Shown here: piece after piece, positions 1-10,547 of the stretch | Layout of the letters: each line of letters opens with the position of its first letter | Position numbering within the stretch: the stretch's first letter is position 1 | Assembly (NCBI GenBank): GCA_937871785.1 | Contig: CALMON010000047.1 | Coordinates: forward strand, 1-53,656 | Direction of reading: 5' to 3' | Origin: an uncultured Granulicella sp. | Lineage (GTDB): Bacteria > Acidobacteriota > Terriglobia > Terriglobales > Acidobacteriaceae | DNA length: 53,656 bases | The notes under the pieces: generated by a model | What the model was told of the DNA's origin: nothing | Seen by the model: only the letters and a program-made list of their open reading frames with translations | Databases searched by the model: none | Position numbers and translations under genes: made by a program

Positions 1-776
1 ATGGTATTCTTTACCGCGCTGCCGACCACTAATAACAACTAGAACAAAAACATCTACGTAACAATAAAAATAATGAACGCTCCCTTGCTTTGGGCGCCGT
101 CGTTGAGAAGGCCGAAATCCTTGAACTGCACACTAGGAGGATTGGGGTCGTCGCTGCGGAGAGGTTTCACCATCGTAGGTATCGATCCTTGTTTGGAGCG
201 CTAGTAAGAGAAAGCGAAAGTCGAAACGAAACGCTAAGAAGTTACCAGAAAGATACCAGAATTCTTGGCCATTGCCTGTACCTTTCTCGTGTTAGTGTTT
301 CGCAAGGCACAAATGCAACTTTTCCGTCACACGCTGGCGCGGCGGGCATTTGTGATGCTTAGTCGTTGAGAGGCCCGAAAAAGTTTCGCTCGTCCCGTTG
401 CGCGACAAGCATCCTGTAGACGAAAGGTTCGACTCTGAATCCTGGCTCCCAGGCGGAATGGCGCAAGCCGCGAGTGACACCGCATAGGTCGTCCTGAACA
501 GATTCCTGCGCAACTCGCTTCCTGCTTCAGAAGCACTTTGTCTAAAGAGTCGTTCTGTAAGAGACCGAGGCCGTTTGTTTTTTGCCCTGAGCGTGCTTGT
601 AGTTCACGAGTGTTCGGAAAGGGCGCAAACTGGCGCTACGTGATCTCTTCTGTCTTGTGACGTTGCCAGCCGCTGTCTGGGGCGGGAACGCCATCAGTCA
701 CCATCATACCCCGGCCGAGCATCATTCTTCACCGTGGACGCGGAGTGTTTTCCCAAAATTTACGCGCCAGCCGCGA
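1..776. other. Intergenic region, no gene recognised
   Basis: I see no convincing gene here. Open frames on both strands are short, have unstructured translations and match no family I know. Bases 40-85 are AT-rich compared with the rest of the window. A stretch near 425-450 superficially resembles a tRNA T-arm, but no acceptor or anticodon arm fits around it. The region could be a spacer or decayed coding DNA. Confidence 0.5.
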
Positions 777-1538
777 TCATGCCAGCGTGTGGCGGTTGAA
801 ATCTTTGTAAATGAGGTACTTGGCGGGAACCTTGCCGAGCGCTCCAAACCATTGCGGGCAGAAGGGTGCCATCCAGATGAAATCGCCGGCTGCCGTCGGG
901 TACCACTGTTCGCCGAGCCGGTACACACCGCCGCCGGCGAGCATCAGGAGGCCATGCTCCATATAGTGAACCTCCACCTGCGGGAGCGACGCGCCGGGAG
1001 CATAGGTCATGGTGTTACAGGCAAAGTCGAAGCGGAGCGACGCAGGAAGCAGGGCGCGTACCTCAAGACCTTCGTCGCCGTTGAGGGCTGTCGAGGGAAG
1101 ATCCTGTTCGCGTCCAATGAGGAACTCGGGGAAGCGGTCTTCGTCTTCGGCGAGATGCTCGGGGTCGAGCGGCAGAAAGGGTTTCTCAACAACCGCTACA
1201 CGCGAGGCAGTGACCGCGGTCAGGGTGTGGTCGTGGCCGGTGGGAAGGAAGGCGTAGCTTCCGGCGGTCAGCGTGTGCGTGTCGTCGCTTCCGGTATGCT
1301 CAAGCCGCAGATCGCCTTCGAGCACGTACAGGAGGCGTTGCGTCGGGCCTTCGGTGAGCGTTCCGTCGGCCTCGAACTCCACCGTCATCTGCGTGAACGC
1401 GGCTCCCGCCTGCGGCGCGACATGCACGATTGCCAGACCGCCGGTGAGCCCGGGAAGCGGCGTGCGGACAAAGGTATCCGGCGTCAGCAGCAGGTGGTCT
1501 CTTCGGTGGGAACCGCGGGTGTGGCCGAGTGTATGCAT
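777..1538 (-). CDS. allE: (S)-ureidoglycine aminohydrolase
   Basis: This 253-residue bicupin hydrolyses (S)-ureidoglycine to (S)-ureidoglycolate and ammonia, a late step of purine/allantoin breakdown. The family's Mn2+ ligands are visible in the C-terminal cupin: E189, H191 and H195 in the motif EVHYMEH, and Q229 in PFCPQWF. The N-terminal segment HTRGSHRRDHLLLTPDTFV is also typical. Length matches the usual 250-270 residues, and the protein appears cytosolic. No other allantoin-pathway gene is present, so its partners must lie elsewhere. The stop of the downstream-reading M13 peptidase gene is 89 bp from this start, so the two could be cotranscribed on the minus strand. Confidence 0.88.
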   Translation of the reverse strand: MHTLGHTRGSHRRDHLLLTPDTFVRTPLPGLTGGLAIVHVAPQAGAAFTQMTVEFEADGTLTEGPTQRLLYVLEGDLRLEHTGSDDTHTLTAGSYAFLPTGHDHTLTAVTASRVAVVEKPFLPLDPEHLAEDEDRFPEFLIGREQDLPSTALNGDEGLEVRALLPASLRFDFACNTMTYAPGASLPQVEVHYMEHGLLMLAGGGVYRLGEQWYPTAAGDFIWMAPFCPQWFGALGKVPAKYLIYKDFNRHTLA

Positions 1539-1627
1539 AAGGCTGTGAGGGTGAGTCGTGAGGCTTCAGTATTAGTTGTGAGTGGCAGTTAGCGGCGATG
1601 GCACTTTACGCTTCGCTCCTTACGGCT

Positions 1628-3724
1628 TTACCAGATGTGGACGCGCTGCTCGGGAGCGAGATAGAGCGTTTGGCCGGATTGGACGTTGAAAGGGGCGTAC
1701 CAGGCGTCGAGGTTGCGGACGGTGTCGGCGCGGTACTCGGAAGGGGAGTGCGGGTCGGTGAGCACCTGCTGGCGCAGGGCGGCTTCGCGGCTCTTGCCGG
1801 CTTCCGATTGCGCGTAGCCAAGGAAAAATTGCTGCTCACCGGTGAGCGTGTTGGCTTGCCCGTTGACCACCGGGCCGGGCACGACGGGGGCGGGTTGGCC
1901 GTGCAAGGAGGCGAGCCAGGCGTCATGCGAAGCGGTGATGCCGGCGAGGTCGGCAATGTTTTCGCCGAGAGTTTGGTGGCCGTTGAGGTGGAGATCCGCG
2001 AAGGGAGCGTACGTGTCGTATTGACGAGCGAGAGCTTCGATAGACGCGTTGAAGTGGGCAAAATCGGCGGCAGTCCACCAGTCGCGTACGCGGCCTTGCG
2101 AGTCGAACTCGGCGCCTTCGGAGTCGAAAGTGTGTGAAATTTCATGGCCGATGACGGTGCCGATCGCGCCATAGTTCGCGGCGTCGGTCGCCTTCAGGTC
2201 GAAGAATGGGGGTCCAAAGATGGCAGCGGGAAAATTGAGGCCGTTATCGAGCGGCAGGTTGACGGCATTGACGGTCTGCGGCTCCATGCACCACTCTTTG
2301 CGGTCCACTGGCTGGCCGATGCGGCCGAGCGCGTAACGGTAGTCGAAGAGGGTGGCGTTCCGCAGATTGTTGAACAGATTGGTGCGCTGGATGGCGAGAC
2401 CTTCGTAGCTGCGCCAGTGGCTCGGATAGCCGATGCCGACCTGCAGCGTGCCGAGCTTGCGCAGCGCTTCGGCCTTGGTTGCCGGAGCCATCCAGGTGAC
2501 GGCGTCGAGCCGGGCATGGAAGGAGACCAGCAGATTGTGCACCATCTCTTCCACCTTGGCCTTCTCGGCTGGGGGGAAGTATTGAGCGGCGTACAACTTG
2601 CCGACCGCGTCGCCAAGCGTGCCGTTGACCAGAGCAAGAGCGCGCTGATCGCGCGGCCGCTGCTCCTGCGCTCCGGTCAGCGTTCTGCCGAAGAAGTTGA
2701 AGCGCTCGTCGGCCATCGCGTTTGAAATGCCGGTAGAGTATTGCTCGACAAGATGCAGCACGAGGAAATTCTTCCAGGTGTCGAGGGGTGTGCTGGCGAC
2801 CAGCGCCGCTTCCGCGGTAATGGCCGTGGGCTGCCAAACGATGAAGCTCGGCTGCTTGCCAAGGTCGGCAGCGGCAAAGTAGGCAGTCCAGTCGAGGCCC
2901 GGCGCTTTGGCGGTGAATTCCGAGGCCTTCCAGACATTGTTTGCCTTCTTGATGTTTTCCGAGTCGGCCAGCGAGAGTTGCACCTTCGCGATTGCCGTTT
3001 CAAGGTCGAACACCTGTCGGGCACGGGCGTCCGGGTTGTCGAAGCCGGCCAGCGTGAACATGGCGGCGGCATGCTTCAGGTAGGCATCCCGCACGGATTT
3101 CATGCGCGCCGAATCGGTGAGGTAGTAGTCGCGTGACGGGAGCAGCAGACCACCCTGCATCAGGTACGGCGTGTAGTGGTCGGGGTCGTTGAAGCCGGGA
3201 GCTACCCAGAGGCCGAACAGGTTGGGGGTGCGGAAATTGGTGTTGTTGAGGGCGTCAACGTCGGCGCGAAGTGTGTGGCCGAGCGCGGTGGCAAGCTGCC
3301 CCTGCATGCTGATGGCGGCTATGGCAGCAAGGTGGGGTTTGAGCGCGGCGAGGCCGGTGGCGTCAATGGCCTCGGTGTCCATATACGAAGCGTACAGGTC
3401 GGCGATCTTTTTATTGTCAGCCGTGGAGCCCGGGCCTTCGGCGGACTTGGTAGCCGTTTCAACGATGGCTGCGACGCGCTGGTTGACGATATCGGCGAGG
3501 GTGGAAAAGCCGGAAATGCTGGTGCGGTCGGCCGGGATCTCAGTAGCGGCGAGAAAACTACCGTTCGCATAGCGATACCAGTTGTTACCGGGAACGGCGG
3601 TCGGGTCCATGTGGGTGAGGCGGACGCCGTGAGCATCGTCGGCCTGTGGCCGCTCGACGGTTTGAGCCGCGAGGGCAAGAGGCAATGTAAAGGCAAGGAC
3701 GATAAGACCGGAGCAGACACGCAT
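1628..3724 (-). CDS. Secreted M13 family zinc metallopeptidase (neprilysin/PepO-like)
   Basis: This 698-residue endopeptidase carries a signal peptide (residues 1 to about 20, ending LALAAQ), so it should act in the periplasm or outside. The gluzincin motif HEISH is at residues 527-531 and the third zinc ligand lies in ENIAD at E588, the family's normal spacing. The N-terminal part matches the M13 N domain (MDPTAVPGNNWYRYANG). Such enzymes cut oligopeptides and are abundant in Acidobacteria. The ATG at 3724 directly precedes the signal peptide. A TAAAAT box ends 6 nt before it with no Shine-Dalgarno sequence, which suggests a leaderless message. Its natural substrate is unknown. Confidence 0.92.
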   Translation of the reverse strand: MRVCSGLIVLAFTLPLALAAQTVERPQADDAHGVRLTHMDPTAVPGNNWYRYANGSFLAATEIPADRTSISGFSTLADIVNQRVAAIVETATKSAEGPGSTADNKKIADLYASYMDTEAIDATGLAALKPHLAAIAAISMQGQLATALGHTLRADVDALNNTNFRTPNLFGLWVAPGFNDPDHYTPYLMQGGLLLPSRDYYLTDSARMKSVRDAYLKHAAAMFTLAGFDNPDARARQVFDLETAIAKVQLSLADSENIKKANNVWKASEFTAKAPGLDWTAYFAAADLGKQPSFIVWQPTAITAEAALVASTPLDTWKNFLVLHLVEQYSTGISNAMADERFNFFGRTLTGAQEQRPRDQRALALVNGTLGDAVGKLYAAQYFPPAEKAKVEEMVHNLLVSFHARLDAVTWMAPATKAEALRKLGTLQVGIGYPSHWRSYEGLAIQRTNLFNNLRNATLFDYRYALGRIGQPVDRKEWCMEPQTVNAVNLPLDNGLNFPAAIFGPPFFDLKATDAANYGAIGTVIGHEISHTFDSEGAEFDSQGRVRDWWTAADFAHFNASIEALARQYDTYAPFADLHLNGHQTLGENIADLAGITASHDAWLASLHGQPAPVVPGPVVNGQANTLTGEQQFFLGYAQSEAGKSREAALRQQVLTDPHSPSEYRADTVRNLDAWYAPFNVQSGQTLYLAPEQRVHIW

Positions 3725-3730
3725 AGATAG

Positions 3731-3736
3731 ATTTTA
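3731..3736 (-). promoter_or_regulatory. -10 box (TAAAAT) of a probable leaderless promoter for the M13 peptidase gene
   Basis: On the minus strand TAAAAT is followed by six bases and then the ATG. That spacing puts the transcription start at or next to the start codon. No good -35 box is evident. Confidence 0.5.
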
Positions 3737-3882
3737 GAGCACGCTGTAAAGGCAACGCACGCAAGGCGAGGCGCTTCAGCTTTTCAGAGTTCGCTGTTTA
3801 GCCCTACGGCAAGCCCATCCGCTACCAGAGGTGACAAATTCTTCGGCTTGAGAAGCAAACGGCTGCCGTCGTAGGGCAGAAA

Positions 3883-4116
3883 TCAGGGTTGTGCAGCTCT
3901 TCTCCATAGTGTGGCGGAATAGGAGAGCAGAAACGCTCCGCCACCGCCCAACGAGCCGTAAAGGGTTTTGAAAAGAAGATCGCTTTCAGTAACAGCTCCG
4001 TAGATCCCGCAGATCGTCAGGCGGAGGCCAACCGCCGGGGCGAAAAGGAAAGCGGCGATCGATTCCTGGGTGAAGGTTGCTACTTTACATGCTGTTGCTA
4101 CTACATCGAAATGCAC
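3883..4116 (-). CDS. Possible small membrane protein, divergent from rpsL
   Basis: I do not recognise this family. From a GTG at 4116 the frame gives about 77 residues. The last 60 look real: two hydrophobic stretches (around [21 protein letters not shown] and [20 protein letters not shown]) followed by a basic tail, with third-position GC typical of the window. The first 15 residues look less coding-like and the GTG has no clear ribosome binding site. It could be a truncated gene or one with a different start. The frame stays open upstream to 4386, but that part overlaps the rpsL promoter candidate. Confidence 0.35.
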   Translation of the reverse strand: MHFDVVATACKVATFTQESIAAFLFAPAVGLRLTICGIYGAVTESDLLFKTLYGSLGGGGAFLLSYSATLWRRAAQP

Positions 4117-4279
4117 CCCAAAAGCTGTGGAGGCGTTTCTGTGCGGCTCAACGCATATGCCCCTTATAAAAACATTCCACCCGCGGCTCTGGAAGAAGCT
4201 GGCCTGACGTTCGTCGGCAAGCCTTGCTTTTTTTACAGTGATGCACCGCGTGGGATCGGATCGCATGGCAAGGAATGCC

Positions 4280-4308
4280 TTGACGCCCATCGCCTGGGTT
4301 GGTACAGT
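4280..4308 (+). promoter_or_regulatory. Promoter candidate for the rpsL operon
   Basis: TTGACG (4280-4285), a 17-nt spacer, then TACAGT (4303-4308) closely fit a housekeeping promoter. Transcription would start near 4315 and give a leader of about 370 nt before rpsL. Confidence 0.5.
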
Positions 4309-4553
4309 AAAAAGGTTCCGCGAGTTCCGGGAACACGCCTGTCTGTATCCCCTGTTGTTGGAAGACACCTCCAGCGCCTGCAACACCCTCCTCCCTGTGT
4401 ATCGGGACCTGGCGGACGGGCTATGCGGGGCAGAGCAAGCGAAACGGAGCCGGCTTGTTACGCCCAGCCACCGTCGCTTGTGACAAGCCTAAGCAGCAAA
4501 GATGCACCCACGCAGTCTGGCAACATGGCCGCGTGCAGGATTCAGAACTTCGC

Positions 4554-4582
4554 CGGAGCGCGTTTTGCGTGCTCCGCCTTTT
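4554..4582 (+). terminator. Attenuator-like hairpin in the rpsL leader
   Basis: A 9-bp stem (4554-4562 with 4568-4576, one G-U pair) closes a TTTTG loop and is followed by CCTTTT. It has the form of a weak intrinsic terminator about 105 nt before the rpsL start. Its position inside the leader suggests attenuation, although no regulator is identified. Confidence 0.45.
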
Positions 4583-4686
4583 GTGCGCACCGAGTTTGTG
4601 CCGGGGGAAGCGGACGCGCTGCCCTGCACCAAGCCCGAACAAGAGTTTCGGGATACCCCGGGAAACGTTGTAGAGGAGTTTCACCA

Positions 4687-5067
4687 GTGCCTACTTTCCA
4701 CCAGCTCGTCAAGCAGGGCCGCACGCCGACCCGCTACAAGACCGCCAGCCCCGCCTTGCAGGGCTCGCCCCAGCGCCGCGGCGTTTGCACCCGCGTCTAC
4801 ACGCAGACCCCCAAGAAGCCGAACTCGGCCCTGCGTAAGGTCGCCCGCGTTCGTCTGACTAACGGCATCGAGGTGACGACCTACATTCCGGGCATCGGCC
4901 ACAACCTGCAGGAGCACTCGATCGTGCTGATTCGCGGCGGCCGAGTGAAGGATCTTCCCGGCGTTCGCTACCACGTCGTCCGCGGCACGCTCGACTCGGT
5001 TGGCGTCGCCAAGCGCATGCAGAGCCGCTCGAAGTATGGAGCGAAACGTCCAAAGGCTTCGAAGTAA
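4687..5067 (+). CDS. rpsL: 30S ribosomal protein S12
   Basis: S12 sits at the decoding centre and monitors codon-anticodon pairing. The 126-residue product matches the family end to end, including [17 protein letters not shown], the KPNS loop linked to streptomycin response, and the basic tail. I chose the GTG at 4687 because it gives the family N-terminus ([11 protein letters not shown]) and is preceded by GAGGAG with an 8-nt gap. It is the first gene of the str operon, 142 bp before rpsG, and lies behind a long leader with a hairpin. Confidence 0.97.
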   Translation: MPTFHQLVKQGRTPTRYKTASPALQGSPQRRGVCTRVYTQTPKKPNSALRKVARVRLTNGIEVTTYIPGIGHNLQEHSIVLIRGGRVKDLPGVRYHVVRGTLDSVGVAKRMQSRSKYGAKRPKASK

Positions 5068-5082
5068 GAGATTCCGGTTCAA

Positions 5083-5149
5083 GGTTGTACGTTCTGACCT
5101 GTAAGTCAATCGACTTCACGCTGGAACGTGCAACCTGCAACGTACAACC
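5083..5149. repeat. Inverted repeat between rpsL and rpsG
   Basis: GGTTGTACGTT (5083-5093) is perfectly inverted at 5139-5149. A nested hairpin AAGTC-AATC-GACTT lies at 5103-5116. The right arm repeats similar words (GTGCAACCTGCAACGTACAACC). It resembles the repeats at 5685-5752 and 11528-11567. Confidence 0.7.
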
Positions 5150-5209
5150 GTTCCATTACAGGCTCGGCAGCGTGAGAAGTCACCGCACCGAGGGAAGAAG
5201 AGAAGAGCA

Positions 5210-5680
5210 ATGCCGAGAAAAGGTTACATCGCCAAGCGTGAGGTTCCAGCGGATCCGATCTATCAGTCGACCCTGGTTACGAAGTTCGTCAACAGCATGA
5301 TGTGGGGCGGCAAGAAGTCAACCGCGCAGGGCATCTTCTACGAAGCCATGACGAACCTGGAGGCCAAGGGCGGCGACGAAGCGCTGAAGCTCTTCAAGAA
5401 GGCTGTCGAAAACGTCAAGCCGATGCTGGAAGTGAAAAGCCGCCGCGTTGGCGGCGCCAATTACCAGGTGCCGATCGAAGTCAACCCGGAGCGCCGGACG
5501 TCGCTCGCGATTCGGTGGCTGGTGTCCTATGGCCGCTCGCGCGGCGAGAAGGGCATGGTCGACAAGCTCACCGCTGAACTGCTCGACGCCGCCAATGGCC
5601 GCGGCGCTGCGATGAAGAAGAAAGAAGACGTTCACCGCATGGCCGAAGCCAATAAGGCATTCGCTCACTACCGCTGGTAG
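5210..5680 (+). CDS. rpsG: 30S ribosomal protein S7
   Basis: S7 nucleates assembly of the 30S head and lines the mRNA exit channel. The 156-residue sequence matches the family, from [12 protein letters not shown] through the YQVPIEV segment to the C-terminal AFAHYRW. Upstream AAGAGAAGAG serves as ribosome binding site. It lies in the str operon between rpsL and fusA. In other bacteria S7 represses its own operon by binding the rpsL-rpsG spacer. The structured spacer here could play that role, but its sequence is not the known site. Confidence 0.97.
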   Translation: MPRKGYIAKREVPADPIYQSTLVTKFVNSMMWGGKKSTAQGIFYEAMTNLEAKGGDEALKLFKKAVENVKPMLEVKSRRVGGANYQVPIEVNPERRTSLAIRWLVSYGRSRGEKGMVDKLTAELLDAANGRGAAMKKKEDVHRMAEANKAFAHYRW

Positions 5681-5684
5681 CTGC

Positions 5685-5752
5685 GAGTTGTAAGTTCTAA
5701 GTTGTAAGTCACAAGCTTGGAAGTGGAATTGACAACGTAGAACTTGTAACTG
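5685..5752. repeat. Imperfect inverted repeat between rpsG and fusA
   Basis: Arms 5685-5705 and 5732-5752 pair over about 21 bp with four mismatches. The left arm is made of near-repeats of GTTGTAAGTTCTAAGTTGTAAGT. It belongs with the repeats at 5083-5149 and 11528-11567. Confidence 0.65.
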
Positions 5753-5791
5753 TTTTCGCGGGTTCGCTCGCACAGAAAGAAAAGGATCACC

Positions 5792-7885
<2,094 letters not shown>

Positions 7886-7915
7886 AGTTTGCACAATGTA
7901 AGCCGCGCGCTGGAG

Positions 7916-7934
7916 CCGTTGGAATTAAACGGCG
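7916..7934 (+). other. Small hairpin between fusA and tuf
   Basis: The fusA-tuf spacer contains GCCGTT-GGAATTA-AACGGC, a 6-bp stem embedded between GC-rich GCGCGC blocks. No T-run follows, so it is not a standard terminator. It may be a processing or mRNA-stability element. Confidence 0.35.
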
Positions 7935-7987
7935 CGCGCAAAACGAAGGCAAGAGTTTCGCAACATCGGTACTGAGGGAGAAACATC

Positions 7988-9175
7988 ATGGCGAAGGAAA
8001 AATTTGACCGGTCCAAACCGCACGTCAACATCGGGACCATCGGGCACATCGATCACGGCAAAACGACGCTGACGGCTGCGATCACGAAGGTTCTGTCCAA
8101 GCACAACCCGAACAACACGTTCCGCTCCTTCGATACGATCGACAATGCTCCCGAAGAGCGCGAGCGCGGCATCACGATCTCGACCTCGCACGTCGAGTAT
8201 GAGACGCCGAATCGCCACTACGCACACGTCGACTGCCCGGGCCACGCCGATTACATCAAGAACATGATCACCGGTGCTGCCCAGATGGACGGTGCGATCC
8301 TCGTCGTTGCGGCGACCGACGGCCCAATGCCGCAGACCAAGGAGCACGTGCTTCTGGCGCGTCAGGTCGGTGTTCCGTACATCGTTGTGTTCCTCAACAA
8401 GTGCGACGCGGTGGAAGACGAAGAGCTTATCGAGCTGGTCGAGATGGAAGTTCGCGAGCTTCTCGACAAGTATGACTACCCGGGTGACGACACGCCGATT
8501 ATCCGCGGCTCTGCCCTAGGCGCGCTGAACGGCGAAGCCCAGTGGGAAACCAAGATCGACGAACTGATGGAAGCAGTCGACAAATTCATTCCGCAGCCGG
8601 AGCGTGCCGTGGACCTTCCGTTCCTGATGCCGATTGAAGATATCTTCTCGATCTCGGGTCGTGGCACGGTCGTTACGGGCCGTATTGAACGCGGCAAGAT
8701 CAAGGTCGGCGAGGCTTGCTCGATCGTCGGTTTCCGCGACACGCAGGCGACCGTTTGCACAGGCGTTGAAATGTTCAAGAAGCAGCTCGACGAAGGTCTC
8801 GCGGGCGACAACGCAGGCTTGCTGCTTCGCGGCATTGCAAAGGAAGACGTCGAGCGTGGCATGGTTCTGGCCAAGCCCGGTTCGATCACGCCGCACACCG
8901 AGTTCAAGGGTGAAGTCTACGTTCTGAGCAAGGAAGAAGGCGGTCGTCACACACCGTTCTTCAACGGTTATCGTCCGCAATTCTACTTCCGGACAACGGA
9001 CGTGACGGGTTCGGCCAAGCTCCCGGCCGGCACGGAGATGTGCATGCCCGGCGACAACATCCAGCTCGAGATCACTCTGCATACGCCGGTGGCGATGGAG
9101 AAGGGTCTACGCTTCGCGATTCGCGAAGGTGGCCGAACGGTAGGCGCCGGAACAATTTCGGAAATTCTCAAGTAA
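7988..9175 (+). CDS. tuf: Translation elongation factor Tu
   Basis: EF-Tu delivers aminoacyl-tRNA to the ribosomal A site as a GTP complex. The 395-residue product carries [10 protein letters not shown] (P-loop), [13 protein letters not shown] (switch I), [12 protein letters not shown] (switch II) and NKCD (base recognition), and ends with the domain III signature [18 protein letters not shown] upstream is a strong ribosome binding site. It is the only tuf copy in the window and ends the str operon. A 12-bp hairpin follows immediately after its stop. Confidence 0.98.
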   Translation: MAKEKFDRSKPHVNIGTIGHIDHGKTTLTAAITKVLSKHNPNNTFRSFDTIDNAPEERERGITISTSHVEYETPNRHYAHVDCPGHADYIKNMITGAAQMDGAILVVAATDGPMPQTKEHVLLARQVGVPYIVVFLNKCDAVEDEELIELVEMEVRELLDKYDYPGDDTPIIRGSALGALNGEAQWETKIDELMEAVDKFIPQPERAVDLPFLMPIEDIFSISGRGTVVTGRIERGKIKVGEACSIVGFRDTQATVCTGVEMFKKQLDEGLAGDNAGLLLRGIAKEDVERGMVLAKPGSITPHTEFKGEVYVLSKEEGGRHTPFFNGYRPQFYFRTTDVTGSAKLPAGTEMCMPGDNIQLEITLHTPVAMEKGLRFAIREGGRTVGAGTISEILK

Positions 9176-9180
9176 CCCTA

Positions 9181-9215
9181 AGCGCAGCGGAGGCGGCCTA
9201 TGTCTCCGCTGCGCT
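9181..9215 (+). promoter_or_regulatory. Strong hairpin between tuf and rpsJ
   Basis: AGCGCAGCGGAG (9181-9192) is perfectly complementary to 9204-9215 across an 11-nt loop. No T-run follows. Sitting 5 nt after the tuf stop and 122 nt before rpsJ, it marks the boundary of the str and S10 operons. It could block 3' exonucleases or belong to an S10 leader. Confidence 0.6.
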
Positions 9216-9337
9216 GTCGCTTGCAAACCCACGACCGGAACAGCGGGATACACTTCAAGAGGGCTGCCTGTAGGTGTAGAAGCACATCACCGGCGGTTAC
9301 TCCTAACCGATCTTTGAACGCAGAAAGCAGTCAGCAC

Positions 9338-9655
9338 ATGGCACAGCAACGCATCCGTATTCGCCTGAAGGCGTATGATTATCGTGTCCTTGACACCTCC
9401 ACCGGTGAGATTGTCGAAACGGCGAAGCGCACCGGCGCTCAGGTTGCCGGCCCGATTCCCCTTCCCACGATGAAGAACAAGTACTGCGTTTTGCGCTCGC
9501 CTCACGTCGACAAGAAGTCGCGCGAAGCGTTCGAGATCCGCACGCATAAGCGCTTGATCGACATTCTCGAACCCACGCAGCAGACCGTCGACGCGCTGAT
9601 GAAGCTCGATCTGCCGGCGGGTGTTGACGTTGAAATCAAGACTGTAACAAAGTAG
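9338..9655 (+). CDS. rpsJ: 30S ribosomal protein S10
   Basis: S10 is a 30S head protein that also acts as NusE in transcription antitermination. The 105-residue sequence starts [19 protein letters not shown] and contains the conserved loop segment [20 protein letters not shown]. The frame is open for 46 codons upstream, but only the ATG at 9338 gives the family N-terminus. It is first in the S10 operon, 56 bp before rplC. Confidence 0.97.
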   Translation: MAQQRIRIRLKAYDYRVLDTSTGEIVETAKRTGAQVAGPIPLPTMKNKYCVLRSPHVDKKSREAFEIRTHKRLIDILEPTQQTVDALMKLDLPAGVDVEIKTVTK

Positions 9656-9710
9656 TTCGCAACACCTACAGTGCGCGCGCTCAACGCCGCATGATGAGGA
9701 AAGGGACTGG

Positions 9711-10445
9711 ATGTCTGTAGTAGGGATTCTCGGCAAGAAAGTCGGCATGACCCAGATCTTCGATGACGCAGGTGTCGTACATCCTGTCACGGTTCTGAAG
9801 GTAGGCCCTTGCGTTATCACCCAGCTCAAAACACTGAAGACTGACGGCTATGACGCCGCGCAGATCGGCCTCGTCGAGTTTGTGAAGGCGAGCAAGATCA
9901 ACAAGGCGATGACCGGACACTTCGCCAAGTCCGACGTGCCACCCGTCCGCGAGATTCGCGAAGTGGCGCTCGAGTCGGCGACCGGAAGCGAAGACGATCA
10001 GGCCGCGAAGGCCGGCGACCGCATCACGGTGGAGATATTCAACGACACGCGCTTTGTAGATGTGATCGGCAACTCCAAGGGCCGCGGCTTCGCGGGTGTC
10101 ATTCGTCGCCACGGCTTCGGCGGTGGACCCAAGTCGCACGGTCACATGTTCCAGGTGCAGGGCTCCATTGGCGCTTCGTCGTTTCCGTCACGCGTTTTCC
10201 CGGGGCAGCGCATGCCGGGTCACATGGGCACGGATCAGGTTACGGTCCGTAACCTCCGCATCCGTGCGATCGACGCAGAGGACAATCTCCTGCTCGTGGA
10301 AGGCGCGGTACCAGGAGCGCGCGACGGGTACGTTCTTGTATCGAAAGCGAAGGCTCCACCGCGTGAGCGTCGTGGATTTGCCGGTGCCGCTACGAAGGAT
10401 GCGCTTAAGGCTTCGAAGAAGGCTGCACCTAGCAAGAAGAAGTAG
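9711..10445 (+). CDS. rplC: 50S ribosomal protein L3
   Basis: L3 is an early 50S assembly protein reaching the peptidyl-transferase centre. The 244-residue product begins [21 protein letters not shown] and has the conserved [19 protein letters not shown] segment and the RMPGHMG loop. It is longer than the roughly 210 residues of E. coli L3 because of an Ala/Lys-rich tail (residues about 215-244). AGGAAAGGGA precedes the ATG. It lies between rpsJ and rplD. Confidence 0.97.
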   Translation: MSVVGILGKKVGMTQIFDDAGVVHPVTVLKVGPCVITQLKTLKTDGYDAAQIGLVEFVKASKINKAMTGHFAKSDVPPVREIREVALESATGSEDDQAAKAGDRITVEIFNDTRFVDVIGNSKGRGFAGVIRRHGFGGGPKSHGHMFQVQGSIGASSFPSRVFPGQRMPGHMGTDQVTVRNLRIRAIDAEDNLLLVEGAVPGARDGYVLVSKAKAPPRERRGFAGAATKDALKASKKAAPSKKK

Positions 10446-10499
10446 TTCGGCGTCAACTCTGCGCGGGAAACGGACCGGGTCACGCAGACTAACAAGCAG

Positions 10500-10531
10500 G
10501 TGCCCGTCGCGTGACGCATTGCGACGGGCAC
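10500..10531 (+). promoter_or_regulatory. Perfect hairpin between rplC and rplD
   Basis: GTGCCCGTCGC (10500-10510) pairs perfectly with 10521-10531 around a 10-nt loop, 16 nt before the rplD start. There is no T-run. L4, the rplD product, autoregulates the S10 operon in enterobacteria through a leader hairpin. This one lies at a different place, so any such role is speculation. Confidence 0.6.
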
Positions 10532-10547
10532 AGAAAGTGAAGTATTG

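Larger units (their letters stand above)
3725..4686. other. Long leader region upstream of rpsL
   Basis: This 962-bp gap separates the divergent M13 peptidase and rpsL genes. It holds a sigma70-type promoter candidate (4280-4308), a paired inverted repeat GGCTTGT/ACAAGCC (4452-4489) and an attenuator-like hairpin with a T-run (4554-4582). On the minus strand it also holds a possible small membrane-protein ORF (3883-4116). The rpsL reading frame is open upstream to 4111, but the family start is much further downstream. Confidence 0.6.

Noticed and set aside
425-460. tRNA-like T-arm
   Set aside because: No matching acceptor, D or anticodon stems could be placed around it.
4111-4686. Extension of the rpsL frame upstream to an ATG at 4111
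   Set aside because: The added 192 residues are not part of S12, and the GTG at 4687 has the family start and a good ribosome binding site.
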